DNA of 26,707 nt from Ruminococcaceae bacterium UBA6845 (lineage in GTDB: Bacteria > Bacillota > Clostridia > Oscillospirales > Acutalibacteraceae): assembly GCA_002449395.1 (NCBI GenBank), contig DKDP01000031.1:393-27099 (forward strand). The letters are read 5' to 3'. Positions 1-8,186 of the stretch are shown piece after piece. The position numbers and the translations under genes were made by a program. Within the stretch, counting starts at the first letter, position 1. The number at the start of each line of letters is the position of its first letter. The notes beneath the pieces were generated by a model, which was not told where the DNA came from, searched no databases, and was given only the letters and a program-made list of their open reading frames with translations.

Positions 1-1004
1 GAAGCTCTCATACCGCCAACGGTCTTGTGACCCTTGAGGTTGATAAAGCCTGCCTCTGTTGCCTCGGCAATGAACTTAGCTTCCATATCTTTGTCACCGA
101 TAACGAACGGAACGTTCATAAGAGAACGATCCTCCTTGACAACTGTGCCCTTGAAGAGCTTGCTTGAATCAAGATAATCGTAAAGAATCTTAGCCTTAGC
201 TTCGTTTCTTGCCTTCATAGCGTCAAGACCGCCGATGCTCTTGATCCACTCAAGAACGAGCTTGCACATATAGATAGTATAGCACGGCGGAGTGTTATAC
301 ATTGAGCCGTTGTCTGCGTGAATCTTGTAGTCAAGCATTGTCGGTGTGTAATCACGTGCGTGTCCGAGCATATCCTCACGGATAATAGCAATTACAAGAC
401 CTGCGGGAGCAACGTTCTTCTGAGCGCCGCCGTAAACCATTGCAAACTTTGAAATATCAAGCGGCTCCGAGAAGAAACAGGATGAAACGTCCGCAATAAG
501 AGGAATATCTCCTGTATCCGGGATGTACTTGAAAGTTGTACCGTAAATTGTATTGTTCATACAATAGTAAACATAGTCGATATCGTCACGGAAGCTCTCA
601 CGAGTTGTCTTGGGGATATATGTATAGGTCTTATCCTCGGATGAAGCTGCGGCAACAACATCGCCGTACTTCTTAGCCTCTTTGAAAGCCTGATTTGCCC
701 AACGGCCTGTGATGATGTAATCAGCCTTGCCTGTGCCGTTCATAAAGTTGAGCGGAATGGCTGCGAACTGAGTTGAAGCGCCGCCCTGGAGGAACAGAAC
801 CTTGTAGTTATCGGGAACCTTATAGATCTCACGAACAAGAGCCTCAGCGGAATCAATAATTCCCTGGAAAGCCTTTGAACGGTGTGACATCTCCATAACG
901 GATGTGCCTGTGCCCTCGTAGTCCAGCATCTCTGCGGCAGCCTTATTCAGAACCGACTCGGGAAGCATGGACGGACCTGCTGAAAAGTTATATACTCTAC
1001 CCAT
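1..1004 (-). CDS. serC: Phosphoserine aminotransferase, 3' end beyond the window
   Basis: Converts 3-phosphohydroxypyruvate plus glutamate to 3-phosphoserine in serine biosynthesis; cytosolic PLP enzyme. The reading frame starts at ATG 1004 (MGRVYNFSAGPSMLPE, the family's N-terminal signature), preceded by an ATCGGAGGT ribosome binding site at 1012-1020, and runs open to the window edge: 334 codons of a family about 360 long, so only the C-terminus is missing. Visible motifs are the PLP-phosphate loop GGAST (residues 74-78), HRSK near residue 41 and the Schiff-base lysine in GGAQKN, K196. Codon use resembles the other housekeeping genes here. It has its own consensus promoter, so it does not depend on the membrane-protein gene upstream. 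Whether serA follows downstream cannot be seen. Confidence 0.96.
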   Translation of the reverse strand, partial: MGRVYNFSAGPSMLPESVLNKAAAEMLDYEGTGTSVMEMSHRSKAFQGIIDSAEALVREIYKVPDNYKVLFLQGGASTQFAAIPLNFMNGTGKADYIITGRWANQAFKEAKKYGDVVAAASSEDKTYTYIPKTTRESFRDDIDYVYYCMNNTIYGTTFKYIPDTGDIPLIADVSSCFFSEPLDISKFAMVYGGAQKNVAPAGLVIAIIREDMLGHARDYTPTMLDYKIHADNGSMYNTPPCYTIYMCKLVLEWIKSIGGLDAMKARNEAKAKILYDYLDSSKLFKGTVVKEDRSLMNVPFVIGDKDMEAKFIAEATEAGFINLKGHKTVGGMRA

Positions 1005-1042
1005 AATAAAACCTCCGATAGAATTAAATATTTTACTGAAAT

Positions 1043-1071
1043 ATTATACCTTTATGTTAATTCTTTGTCAA
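1043..1071 (-). promoter_or_regulatory. Sigma-A promoter of serC
   Basis: On the minus strand, TTGACA (1066-1071) and TATAAT (1043-1048) are separated by exactly 17 bp: a perfect consensus housekeeping promoter. Predicted start of transcription is near 1036, giving a leader of roughly 30 nt before the serC ATG, too short for a riboswitch. Confidence 0.88.
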
Positions 1072-1105
1072 CTATGTTTTTGGGTTTTATATGCATAATG
1101 TCGTA

Positions 1106-2791
1106 TTATAAATATATGACATAACTCAGCGCAGATTCTTTCACCTTGCGGTTATTTTTCTCTGCCCATTTTATGATATCATAATTATTTTCTTTCGCCT
1201 CATCTTTGCATATGTACACATAATCCGGCTTTCTTTCCGGATTTAATTTGTAGTATTCATTTAACCGTTCTATTGTACTTTCCCCTATTCCTGAAAGCCA
1301 AGCAGAATATTGCGCTGTAACTCCCTGATTTTCCAATGTTAACCATGTGCGTGCAGATAAAATCAATACTTTATCATCCTTTGTAAATTGGCATTGATCA
1401 TAGTCTGCTTTATATTCGTTAATATCAAAATCTTTTGATGTCCAAATATTCGAATAGCATCCTGCATCAATCAAGATTGTCATTTCTTTAATTGTTCTCT
1501 GTCCGGAATAAGAAAAAATCCCCTCATACCTATAATATCCTGTAAGTATTATAACAGCGGATAAAGATATAGCCATGCCAACTTTATACATTACTTTCAT
1601 CCATTTCTTTACTTCTGAGTGATTTTCTTCAATCAATTTCCAGCAGGCTATAATTGAAGCAACATAGGTAGGCATCAGTGCAGGGGTCATAACATATCTA
1701 TATTCGTTTGAAGAAATAAATGAGCAAAAATGAACAACAGAAAATATTAATGATACAATAAAATATTTTCTTGTTTTCTTATCCTTTACACCGACAGCAG
1801 CTATTATTCCCGAAAGGGCAATGGGGAAATATACAAAATCAATAGTAGAAAACGATAAATAAGACGCAACTTTAAACACAAAATAAGTAATTGAAATAAA
1901 AGATATTATAACAGGAAATAAGTTTCTTTTTTTTAACTTTATCAGCACTAACGATAAGGAAAACAGAATAACAAACGAAATAGAAGTGTAAACGAATGAT
2001 CCTAAGAAATATGATGTATATGTTCGATATAAACTGCTAGCTAAACTTTGACTGTGCTCCGGGTCTGCGGTTATCATTTTGATAGAGATCATAATATTAG
2101 AAATGCCTATCTCTTTCAAAAAATATATAACAATCGGCACCGCAGGAACAGCACAGCCTACAGTAAACACACCATATTTTTTCAAAAGATTGTCAGTTTT
2201 CTTTGAAACTGCAATAATGCAAATCACAACAAATGCCACTAGGAAAAAGAAAGCTAACACAGGTTGGCATAAAACAGCTCCTGCAAAAAAGATTCCCGAA
2301 ACAAAATATACAGCTTTATTTTTATTAAAATTCGTTGCTATAAAAGTTGAACTTAGTAAGATAAACATATAGCCCATGCTGTTATAACCTAACGTAAGTA
2401 CGTTATGGTGGGCAAAAATATAATAGAACAAAACCGCAACTGATCCGGAAATTCCGAACTGTCTGAGCCTTGAATAGACAGCAATTGAAGCAATTGCGTT
2501 GATAATGATATACAAATATCTAAAAAAGAGAATTATTCCTTCCGTTGACTTAAAAATCAGAAGATACACTTTCACAAAAGGATAAAGAATAAATGCGGAG
2601 AGCTGTGAACCGTGCCATTCGTGAAGAAAAAGAACATCGCCCTTCACCATACGATACGGAATTGTCAAATAAAAGGGTTCATCATAAGCTTCCGCTCCAT
2701 AATGAGCTCTCCAAAATGAAAAAACAGCGAGAATAAAAAGCCCTACAAAAAAAATAATATCTTTCTTATGGATGTGTTTTTTAATTTCCAT
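1106..2791 (-). CDS. Polytopic membrane protein, GT-C glycosyltransferase-like
   Basis: 561 residues with about 11 predicted membrane helices over the first 430 residues and a soluble C-terminal part of about 120. The first external loop holds an acidic pair in AEAYDEPFYLTIPYR, the position where GT-C (ArnT/PMT/GT39-like) enzymes carry their catalytic Asp/Glu and use a polyprenyl-phosphate sugar donor. Family knowledge suggests transfer of a sugar to a lipid or surface polymer on the outer face; the acceptor is unknown. I chose ATG 2791 (MEIKK) over the in-frame codon at 2821: AGAGGTGG lies just upstream of it, and the promoter -10 box at 2812-2817 puts the transcription start downstream of 2821. 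The gene is visibly more AT-rich than serC and pgk, hinting at transfer. A glycosyltransferase role is likely, not proven. Confidence 0.72.
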   Translation of the reverse strand: MEIKKHIHKKDIIFFVGLFILAVFSFWRAHYGAEAYDEPFYLTIPYRMVKGDVLFLHEWHGSQLSAFILYPFVKVYLLIFKSTEGIILFFRYLYIIINAIASIAVYSRLRQFGISGSVAVLFYYIFAHHNVLTLGYNSMGYMFILLSSTFIATNFNKNKAVYFVSGIFFAGAVLCQPVLAFFFLVAFVVICIIAVSKKTDNLLKKYGVFTVGCAVPAVPIVIYFLKEIGISNIMISIKMITADPEHSQSLASSLYRTYTSYFLGSFVYTSISFVILFSLSLVLIKLKKRNLFPVIISFISITYFVFKVASYLSFSTIDFVYFPIALSGIIAAVGVKDKKTRKYFIVSLIFSVVHFCSFISSNEYRYVMTPALMPTYVASIIACWKLIEENHSEVKKWMKVMYKVGMAISLSAVIILTGYYRYEGIFSYSGQRTIKEMTILIDAGCYSNIWTSKDFDINEYKADYDQCQFTKDDKVLILSARTWLTLENQGVTAQYSAWLSGIGESTIERLNEYYKLNPERKPDYVYICKDEAKENNYDIIKWAEKNNRKVKESALSYVIYL

Positions 2792-2811
2792 CTTGCCACC
2801 TCTTTTTGTAA

Positions 2812-2840
2812 ATTTTATCACATCGGCATTGATATGTCAA
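2812..2840 (-). promoter_or_regulatory. Sigma-A promoter of the GT-C-like gene
   Basis: Minus strand TTGACA (2835-2840), 17-bp spacer, TAAAAT (2812-2817). Predicted start near 2805, leaving only about 14 nt before the ATG at 2791. This fixes the start codon, because the longer in-frame version would begin upstream of the transcript. Confidence 0.8.
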
Positions 2841-2948
2841 TTGATGGCAGGCTTATAATACTCTTTAAACAAAATGGTGAATAAAAGAAAAAAATATGCT
2901 AATTTTATGTATATACTGATATATTGTTAAATTTTTGGCTATTGGTAC

Positions 2949-2977
2949 TTGAAAAATTTCCCGATTTGTTATAGAAT
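2949..2977 (+). promoter_or_regulatory. Sigma-A promoter of pgk-tpiA-gpmI
   Basis: TTGAAA (2949-2954), 17-bp spacer, TAGAAT (2972-2977), predicted start near 2984, about 38 nt before the pgk ATG. It diverges from the GT-C gene promoter roughly 110 bp away. I see no clear operator palindrome between them; the stretch 2841-2948 is plain AT-rich sequence. Confidence 0.68.
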
Positions 2978-3021
2978 ATGACGGATAGAAAAATTATAAT
3001 ATTCTGAAAGGAAGATCAATA

Positions 3022-4212
3022 ATGGAAGCTCTTAACAAAAAGACCGTTGAGGATCTTGACGTAAACGGCAAGAAGGTTCTTGTACGCTGCGACTTCAACG
3101 TTCCTCTCAAGGACGGCGTTATTACAAGCGACAAGCGTATTGTTGCTTCGCTCCCGACAATCAAATATCTCATCGACCATAACGCAAAGGTTATCCTTTG
3201 CTCACATCTCGGCAGACCTAAGGGTGAATTTAATCCCGAATTTTCTCTTGCTCCCGTTGCCGCCCGACTTTCCGAGCTTCTCGGCAAGGAAGTTAAAATG
3301 GCTAAGGACGTTGTAGGCGAAAGCGCACAGTCACTCGCCGCTTCTCTTCAGGACGGCGACGTAATGCTCCTCGAAAACGTTCGTTTCCACAAGGAAGAGA
3401 CAAAGAACGATCCCGAGTTCTCAAAGAAGCTCGCTTCTCTTGCAGACCTCTATGTAAACGACGCATTCGGCTCAGCTCACAGAGCTCACAGCTCAACAAC
3501 AGGCGTTGCGGATTATCTCCCGGCGGCTTGCGGTTTCCTCATTCAGAAAGAAATCCAGTTCATCGGCGGTGCTCTTGCAAACCCGAAGCGTCCGCTCGTT
3601 GCAATCCTCGGCGGAGCTAAGGTATCCGACAAGATCGGCGTTATCACAAACCTCCTCGACAAGTGCGATACAATCATCGTCGGCGGCGGTATGGCTTACA
3701 CATTTATGAAGGCTCTCGGATACAGCATCGGTAACTCTCTTCTTGAGGAAGACAGAATTGACGACGCTATGAATATGATGAACACTGCTAAGGAGAAGGG
3801 CGTTAAGTTCCTTATCCCGGTTGACAATAAAGTAGGTAAAGAGTACAAGCCCGACACAGAGGCTATGATCATCGACAGCGATATCATTCCCGACGGCTGG
3901 ATGGGTCTTGATATCGGTCCCAAGACACAGGCTCTCTTCGCTGACGCTATCAAGGGCAGCGGAACCGTAATCTGGAACGGACCTATGGGCGTTTCCGAGT
4001 GGGATAACTTCGCAGCAGGTACAATCGCTGTTGCAACCGCAGTTGCAGATTCAGGCGCTATCTCAATCATCGGTGGCGGCGACTCGGCAGCAGCTGTTCA
4101 GAAGCTCGGTTTTGCCGACAAGATGTCTCATATCTCAACAGGCGGCGGTGCATCCCTCGAATTCCTTGAGGGTAAGGAACTCCCGGGCATTGCAGCTCTC
4201 AATGATAAATAA
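3022..4212 (+). CDS. pgk: Phosphoglycerate kinase
   Basis: Transfers phosphate from 1,3-bisphosphoglycerate to ADP, the first ATP-forming step of lower glycolysis; cytosolic monomer. At 396 residues it is full length for a bacterial PGK. Motifs in order: signature VRCDFNVPL (21-29) with substrate-binding D24 and N26, HLGRPKG (62-68), R121, NDAFGSAHRAHSS (146-158), the nucleotide-site lysine in ILGGAKVSDK (K200), GGGMAYTF, WNGPMGVSEW and the C-terminal IIGGGDSAAAV loop. The start at 3022 has AAAGGAAG at 3007-3014, 7 nt upstream. It leads the operon and is separated from tpiA by 15 bp. The GAPDH gene often found with it is not in the window. Confidence 0.98.
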   Translation: MEALNKKTVEDLDVNGKKVLVRCDFNVPLKDGVITSDKRIVASLPTIKYLIDHNAKVILCSHLGRPKGEFNPEFSLAPVAARLSELLGKEVKMAKDVVGESAQSLAASLQDGDVMLLENVRFHKEETKNDPEFSKKLASLADLYVNDAFGSAHRAHSSTTGVADYLPAACGFLIQKEIQFIGGALANPKRPLVAILGGAKVSDKIGVITNLLDKCDTIIVGGGMAYTFMKALGYSIGNSLLEEDRIDDAMNMMNTAKEKGVKFLIPVDNKVGKEYKPDTEAMIIDSDIIPDGWMGLDIGPKTQALFADAIKGSGTVIWNGPMGVSEWDNFAAGTIAVATAVADSGAISIIGGGDSAAAVQKLGFADKMSHISTGGGASLEFLEGKELPGIAALNDK

Positions 4213-4227
4213 TCGGAGGTTGTTAAA

Positions 4228-4995
4228 ATGAACAAGTCACTTCGTAAAGCAGTTATCGCAGGTAACTGGAAAATGAATAAAACCCCTGCCGAGACGACGG
4301 CTCTCATCAATGAGATCAAGCCTCTCGTTGCGGACGCAGATTGCGACGTAGTTTGCTGCGTTCCTTATGTTGACCTTTTCGCAGCTCTTGAAGCAGCTAA
4401 GGGCTCAAACATCAAAATCGGCGCAGAGAACTGCCACTGGGCGGCAAGCGGCGCATTCACTGGTGAGGTTTCCGCAGAGATGCTCAAGGCTTGCGGCGTT
4501 GATATCGTTATCACAGGTCACAGCGAGAGAAGAACATACTTCGGCGACACAGACGTTACCGTTCACGACCGTACAAGAGCAGCTCTTGACAACGGTATGA
4601 CAGTTATCCTCTGCGTTGGTGAATATCTTGAGCAGCGTGAGCAGAACATCACAATGGAGGTTGTTTCCTCTCAGGTCAAGATTGCTCTTGCAGGCGTAAG
4701 CAAGGAAGAGCTTGACAGAATCATCATCGCATACGAGCCGGTATGGGCTATCGGAACAGGCAAGACCGCAACAGCCGACCAGGCTGAGGAGGTCTGCAAG
4801 GCTATCCGTGAGCTTATCGCCGAGCTTTATGACAAGGAAGCTGCGGACAAGTTTGTTGTTCAGTACGGCGGATCAATGAACGCCAAGAACGCTGACGAGC
4901 TTCTCGGCAAGGAAGATGTTGACGGCGGTCTTATCGGCGGCGCATCTCTCAAGGCTCCCGACTTTGCGGCTATTGTTAAGGCGGCAAGTAAATAA
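4228..4995 (+). CDS. tpiA: Triosephosphate isomerase
   Basis: Interconverts dihydroxyacetone phosphate and glyceraldehyde 3-phosphate. 255 residues, normal length for this (beta/alpha)8 barrel. All catalytic residues are present: N13 and K15 in AGNWKMNK, H98 in ITGHSERR, and the general base E170 in AYEPVWAIGTGK, whose tail is the flexible loop 6. Phosphate-binding YGGSMNAKN and GGLIGGASL motifs follow near the C-terminus. The ATG follows CGGAGG closely and lies 15 bp after the pgk stop, so both genes are on one message. A terminator-like hairpin starts 12 bp after the stop codon and separates it from gpmI. Confidence 0.98.
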   Translation: MNKSLRKAVIAGNWKMNKTPAETTALINEIKPLVADADCDVVCCVPYVDLFAALEAAKGSNIKIGAENCHWAASGAFTGEVSAEMLKACGVDIVITGHSERRTYFGDTDVTVHDRTRAALDNGMTVILCVGEYLEQREQNITMEVVSSQVKIALAGVSKEELDRIIIAYEPVWAIGTGKTATADQAEEVCKAIRELIAELYDKEAADKFVVQYGGSMNAKNADELLGKEDVDGGLIGGASLKAPDFAAIVKAASK

Positions 4996-5006
4996 GTTTA
5001 TTTAAC

Positions 5007-5036
5007 GGGGACGCTTCAATGCGTCCCCTGATTTTT
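5007..5036 (+). terminator. Hairpin with short U tract between tpiA and gpmI (attenuator-like)
   Basis: Perfect 8-bp stem GGGGACGC/GCGTCCCC (5007-5014 with 5021-5028), 6-nt loop, followed by TGATTTTTG. The GC-rich stem and T5 run look like an intrinsic terminator, but only 29 nt remain before the gpmI ATG and they contain no recognisable promoter, so gpmI must be reached by readthrough. It may act as a partial terminator or as a 3'-end stabiliser for pgk-tpiA. Confidence 0.65.
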
Positions 5037-5065
5037 GCAATACTTTTGAAAGTGGTGATTTAATT

Positions 5066-6589
5066 ATGAAAAGACCGGTTGTACTTTGTATTATGGACGG
5101 TTTCGGAATTAATCCGGGCGCAAAAGGAAACGCCATTGAGGCCGCCAACACTCCTAATCTTACAAGACTTTTTAAGGAAAATCCGTTCACTACCATCGGC
5201 GCTTCGGGACTTGATGTAGGTCTCCCCGACGGACAGATGGGCAACAGTGAGGTAGGTCATACAAACATCGGCGCAGGCCGTGTTGTTTATCAGATGCTCG
5301 TTAAGATTTCAAAGTCCATTCAGGACGGCGATTTCTTCAAGAATGAGGCTCTGCTCAAGGCTTGCGAGAACTGCAAGAAGAACGGCACAGCTCTCCACCT
5401 TGTAGGACTTCTTTCCGACGGCGGCGTTCACAGCCACATTGAGCACCTTTACGGCTTGCTTGAGCTCGCAAAACGTGAGGGACTTGACAAGGTTTACATT
5501 CATTGCATAATGGACGGACGTGACGTTTCCGTAACATCGGGCGTCGGCTTTATCAAGGACGTTTACGCTAAGACAAAGGAGCTCGGCGTAGGCGAAATCG
5601 CAACGGTTATGGGACGTTACTACGCTATGGACCGTGACTTTGCCTGGGACAGAGTTGAAAAGGCTTACGCCGCAATGGTTTACGGCGAAGGCATCCAGGC
5701 GGACTGTGCAGTCGACAGTATGAACGAATCCTATGCTAACGGTGTAACCGACGAGTTCATCGTTCCGACCGTTATCAATAAGAACGGTATGATCAAGGCA
5801 AACGACAGCGTTGTATTCTTCAACTTCCGCCCCGACCGTGCAAGACAGATCACAAGAACATTCGTTGACGAGAAGTTTGACGGCTTCGAAAGAAAGAACG
5901 GTTTCTTCCCGCTCACATATGTATGTATGACTCAGTACGACGAGACAATGCCGAACGTAAGCGTTGCTTTCCCGCCGGAGGAGCTTAAGATGACTATGGG
6001 CGAGTACCTTGCTTCACAGGGCAAGACACAGCTCAGAATTGCCGAGACACAGAAGTATGCTCACGTTACGTTCTTCTTCAACGGCGGTGAGGAAAAGACA
6101 TTCAAGGGCGAGGACAGAATCCTTATCCACTCCCCTGATGTTCCGACCTTCGACCTCAAGCCCGAGATGAGCGCATATGAGGTTTGCGACGCAGTATGCG
6201 AGCAGATCAAATCCGACAAGTATGACGTTGTTATCCTCAACTTTGCTAACTGCGATATGGTTGGTCACACAGGTGTGTTCGAGGCGGCTGTCAAGGCTGT
6301 TGAGGCTGTTGACGAGTGCGTAGGCAGAGTATGCGACGCAACTCTGAGTATGGGCGGCGCAGTTCTCATCACTGCCGACCACGGCAACGCTGACAAGATG
6401 ATCGGCGACGACGGCAAGCCGTTCACACCGCATTCAACGAACCCCGTTCCTCTCTGCGTTGTAGGCTATGACTGCGAGCTTAAGGAAACAGGTAAGCTCT
6501 GCGACCTCGCTCCGACAATGCTCCAGATTATGGGTCTCCCCCAGCCGAAAGAAATGACCGGCGAATCAATGATTAAATCGGTTAAATAA
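5066..6589 (+). CDS. gpmI: 2,3-bisphosphoglycerate-independent phosphoglycerate mutase
   Basis: Interconverts 3- and 2-phosphoglycerate without bisphosphoglycerate, using two Mn2+ ions and a phosphoserine intermediate. 507 residues, full length. Visible sites: metal-binding D11 in IMDGFG, nucleophile S61 in GQMGNSEVGH (equivalent to Ser62 of the Geobacillus enzyme), DGRDV and GRYYAMDRD in the transferase domain, RPDRARQ, then the second half of the phosphatase-type metal site with NFANCDMVGHTG and ITADHGNADKM. The ribosome binding site is a modest AAAGTGGTGA. It is the third glycolytic gene in a row and is followed by a clear terminator. No cofactor-dependent GpmA is seen. Confidence 0.98.
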   Translation: MKRPVVLCIMDGFGINPGAKGNAIEAANTPNLTRLFKENPFTTIGASGLDVGLPDGQMGNSEVGHTNIGAGRVVYQMLVKISKSIQDGDFFKNEALLKACENCKKNGTALHLVGLLSDGGVHSHIEHLYGLLELAKREGLDKVYIHCIMDGRDVSVTSGVGFIKDVYAKTKELGVGEIATVMGRYYAMDRDFAWDRVEKAYAAMVYGEGIQADCAVDSMNESYANGVTDEFIVPTVINKNGMIKANDSVVFFNFRPDRARQITRTFVDEKFDGFERKNGFFPLTYVCMTQYDETMPNVSVAFPPEELKMTMGEYLASQGKTQLRIAETQKYAHVTFFFNGGEEKTFKGEDRILIHSPDVPTFDLKPEMSAYEVCDAVCEQIKSDKYDVVILNFANCDMVGHTGVFEAAVKAVEAVDECVGRVCDATLSMGGAVLITADHGNADKMIGDDGKPFTPHSTNPVPLCVVGYDCELKETGKLCDLAPTMLQIMGLPQPKEMTGESMIKSVK

Positions 6590-6607
6590 TCAAACAAAAT
6601 ATAAGTT

Positions 6608-6641
6608 AACAGCCCCTTGCTTCATTGTAAGGGGCTGTTTT
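6608..6641 (+). terminator. Intrinsic terminator after gpmI
   Basis: An 11-bp stem (6608-6618 with 6629-6639), GC-rich at its centre (AGCCCCTT/AAGGGGCT), with the T run overlapping and following the right arm. It ends the glycolytic operon. The convergent anti-sigma gene stops at 6652, so the same hairpin may also end that transcript, with a poorer U tract on that side. Confidence 0.85.
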
Positions 6642-6651
6642 GCACAGATAT

Positions 6652-7356
6652 TCATTTGTTCCTTTGTTTGTCACTAACGGAAACTGCTATTTTCAGCAGA
6701 TCCTGAGTTGAAATATTGCCGGCAACGACATATTGATACCCGTCTTTTTCCCAGAGCACACCTTGTCCATGGTTCTCTTCGCCGTATTCGACGTAATCAA
6801 TTCCGTTTATTTGCACTGCTTTAAAATTCTTATATTCCGTATTTATATCAAATTCATTTGTGTTGGATTGCTTGGAAACGGAAAAGAAATCGTCACCTTT
6901 TACATACTCCTTTGAGCACTCGTATTTATTATTGCTTTCATAATTCAGCACGAATCCCTCCGGTATAAACTGTACTTCAAAATCGTCCACTCTCTTTCTA
7001 TCGGACTGATTAAATAATATCGTCGAATGATCGGAGAAATTAAAAATATTGTGTTTATACTGGGCATAACCGAGAGAAGCAATAGCGAGCATAACCATTA
7101 TTATCGCTGCAATGAGCAATATCTTCAACGGTTTTGTTATCTTGACGACAGATCCTGTCTTTTGACCGACAAGGGAATCAATAGAATCTTTCATTTCCGA
7201 CTCCGTGATCATATAGCGATCGGTATTGTCCATCCTCAAAAGACCTTCACAGCATTCCATAACCAGTTGATCATCAATCTGCGACACGTCTTTTTTCAGC
7301 TCTTCGTCAATTATTCTGTTTAATTTTTCTTCCAAAGATCTAACATTTTCTTTCAT
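6652..7356 (-). CDS. Putative anti-sigma factor, single-pass membrane protein with DUF4367-like ectodomain
   Basis: 234 residues from ATG 7356, which has GGGAGG upstream; an open frame extends further up but has no such site. The cytoplasmic N-terminus (about 1-72) is charged and helical. One membrane helix follows at about 77-97 (LKILLIAAIIMVMLAIAS). The external domain ends with the pattern of DUF4367: VLWEKDGYQYVVAG then STQDLLKIAVSV. It lies 52 bp downstream of a sigma-factor gene on the same strand, the usual order for a sigma/anti-sigma pair, so it probably binds that sigma factor and releases it on an envelope signal. No zinc-binding HxxxCxxC motif is seen, so it is not a classical ZAS anti-sigma. 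Markedly AT-rich compared with the neighbouring operons. Confidence 0.75.
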   Translation of the reverse strand: MKENVRSLEEKLNRIIDEELKKDVSQIDDQLVMECCEGLLRMDNTDRYMITESEMKDSIDSLVGQKTGSVVKITKPLKILLIAAIIMVMLAIASLGYAQYKHNIFNFSDHSTILFNQSDRKRVDDFEVQFIPEGFVLNYESNNKYECSKEYVKGDDFFSVSKQSNTNEFDINTEYKNFKAVQINGIDYVEYGEENHGQGVLWEKDGYQYVVAGNISTQDLLKIAVSVSDKQRNK

Positions 7357-7408
7357 TTCATTCAACCTCCCATTAATATATGTCGATTTTTTCGATTTGT
7401 TACAAAAT

Positions 7409-7942
7409 TTAATGAAAAAATTTGAAAGAAAAAACAAAAACGAAGAAATACAGATGTCCGAGCGATCCTTTTACCTTTTTCTTTAGTCTGCTTTTTCTCG
7501 TGCGGAGGTTTTCATATGTAATATTCATTTCTTTGGTAATTAAATCAACATTTTTCTTTTCAATATAAAGTTTTATAAACAGCTCCTTTTCCTTATCATT
7601 AAGTATATTCAATATCTTTTTCTGCACATCGTCAAATATCTCATCAACATCAATTTTTTCATATTCATAACTGTCAAATGTGGAAATTTCAACATCGTCG
7701 ACACAAACAAAGGTGTTTTCAATCTGACTTTTTCTGAAGTATTCACGCAGCTTGTTATTTGCAACGCTTAAAAGCCATGAACGGATATTGATATCGGTCA
7801 GTTCATCAAATTTATTGATAAAAAGCAGAAATGTTTCTTGCGTTATATCCTGCGCAACATTTTCATTCCTGCACCTTGCACAGCAGAATTTATATATATC
7901 AGGATAGTATTTTTCCGCAATCCTCTCTGCCGACATCGGCAT
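7409..7942 (-). CDS. ECF-like sigma-70 family RNA polymerase sigma factor
   Basis: 177 residues. Region 2 covers about 10-72, with the core-binding/-10 helix signature NVAQDITQETFLLFINKF and then RSWLLSVANNKLREYFRK. Region 4 covers about 108-157 (DKEKELFIKLYIEKK, then a helix-turn-helix ending NLRTRKSRLKKKVK). There is no region 1.1 or 3, so it is of the ECF (group 4) size. The ATG at 7942 has AAGGA 10 nt upstream; a second ATG six bases on is also possible. Odd feature: after region 4 the protein ends in a strongly hydrophobic aromatic tail (161-177, YFFVFVFSFKFF). It is co-transcribed with the DUF4367 protein downstream. Target promoters cannot be inferred. AT-rich, possibly acquired. Confidence 0.85.
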   Translation of the reverse strand: MPMSAERIAEKYYPDIYKFCCARCRNENVAQDITQETFLLFINKFDELTDINIRSWLLSVANNKLREYFRKSQIENTFVCVDDVEISTFDSYEYEKIDVDEIFDDVQKKILNILNDKEKELFIKLYIEKKNVDLITKEMNITYENLRTRKSRLKKKVKGSLGHLYFFVFVFSFKFFH

Positions 7943-7998
7943 TTTTCATCAGTCCTTATTATTACGATTCTTATTTATTCGGAAAGTATTTACAAAAT

Positions 7999-8027
7999 AT
8001 AATACCATTTTCCCTATTAAATGGCAA
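7999..8027 (-). promoter_or_regulatory. Sigma-A-type promoter of the sigma/anti-sigma pair
   Basis: Minus strand TTGCCA (8022-8027), 17-bp spacer, TATTAT (7999-8004). It reads as a housekeeping promoter rather than an AAC-type ECF autoregulated one, so basal expression is probably constitutive. The stretch 8028-8142 between it and the rpoC terminator is AT-rich and holds nothing else I can identify. Confidence 0.7.
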
Positions 8028-8142
8028 GATATTTATATAAAACACAATTATAATTTTGCTTAATTATGAAACAAACTGCAAAATCTGATATAAAACAAAT
8101 GTGGTTATTAAGTTTTTCGGCTGATTTAAAATAGAGCACAAC

Positions 8143-8170
8143 AAGACCTCTCCTAAAAAGGAGAGGTCTT
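8143..8170 (-). terminator. Hairpin terminator after rpoC
   Basis: A perfect 12-bp stem (AAGACCTCTCCT at 8143-8154 with AGGAGAGGTCTT at 8159-8170) with a 4-nt loop, 17 bp past the rpoC stop. The following minus-strand sequence is TTGTTG, a weak U tract, but the stem strength and position make it the likely end of the rpoBC message. Confidence 0.8.
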
Positions 8171-8186
8171 GCGTTATATCTGATTA

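Noticed and set aside
2821..2821. Upstream in-frame start for the GT-C-like protein
   Set aside because: It lies at or before the promoter -10 box, so it would not be in the transcript, while the ATG at 2791 has a good AGAGGTGG.
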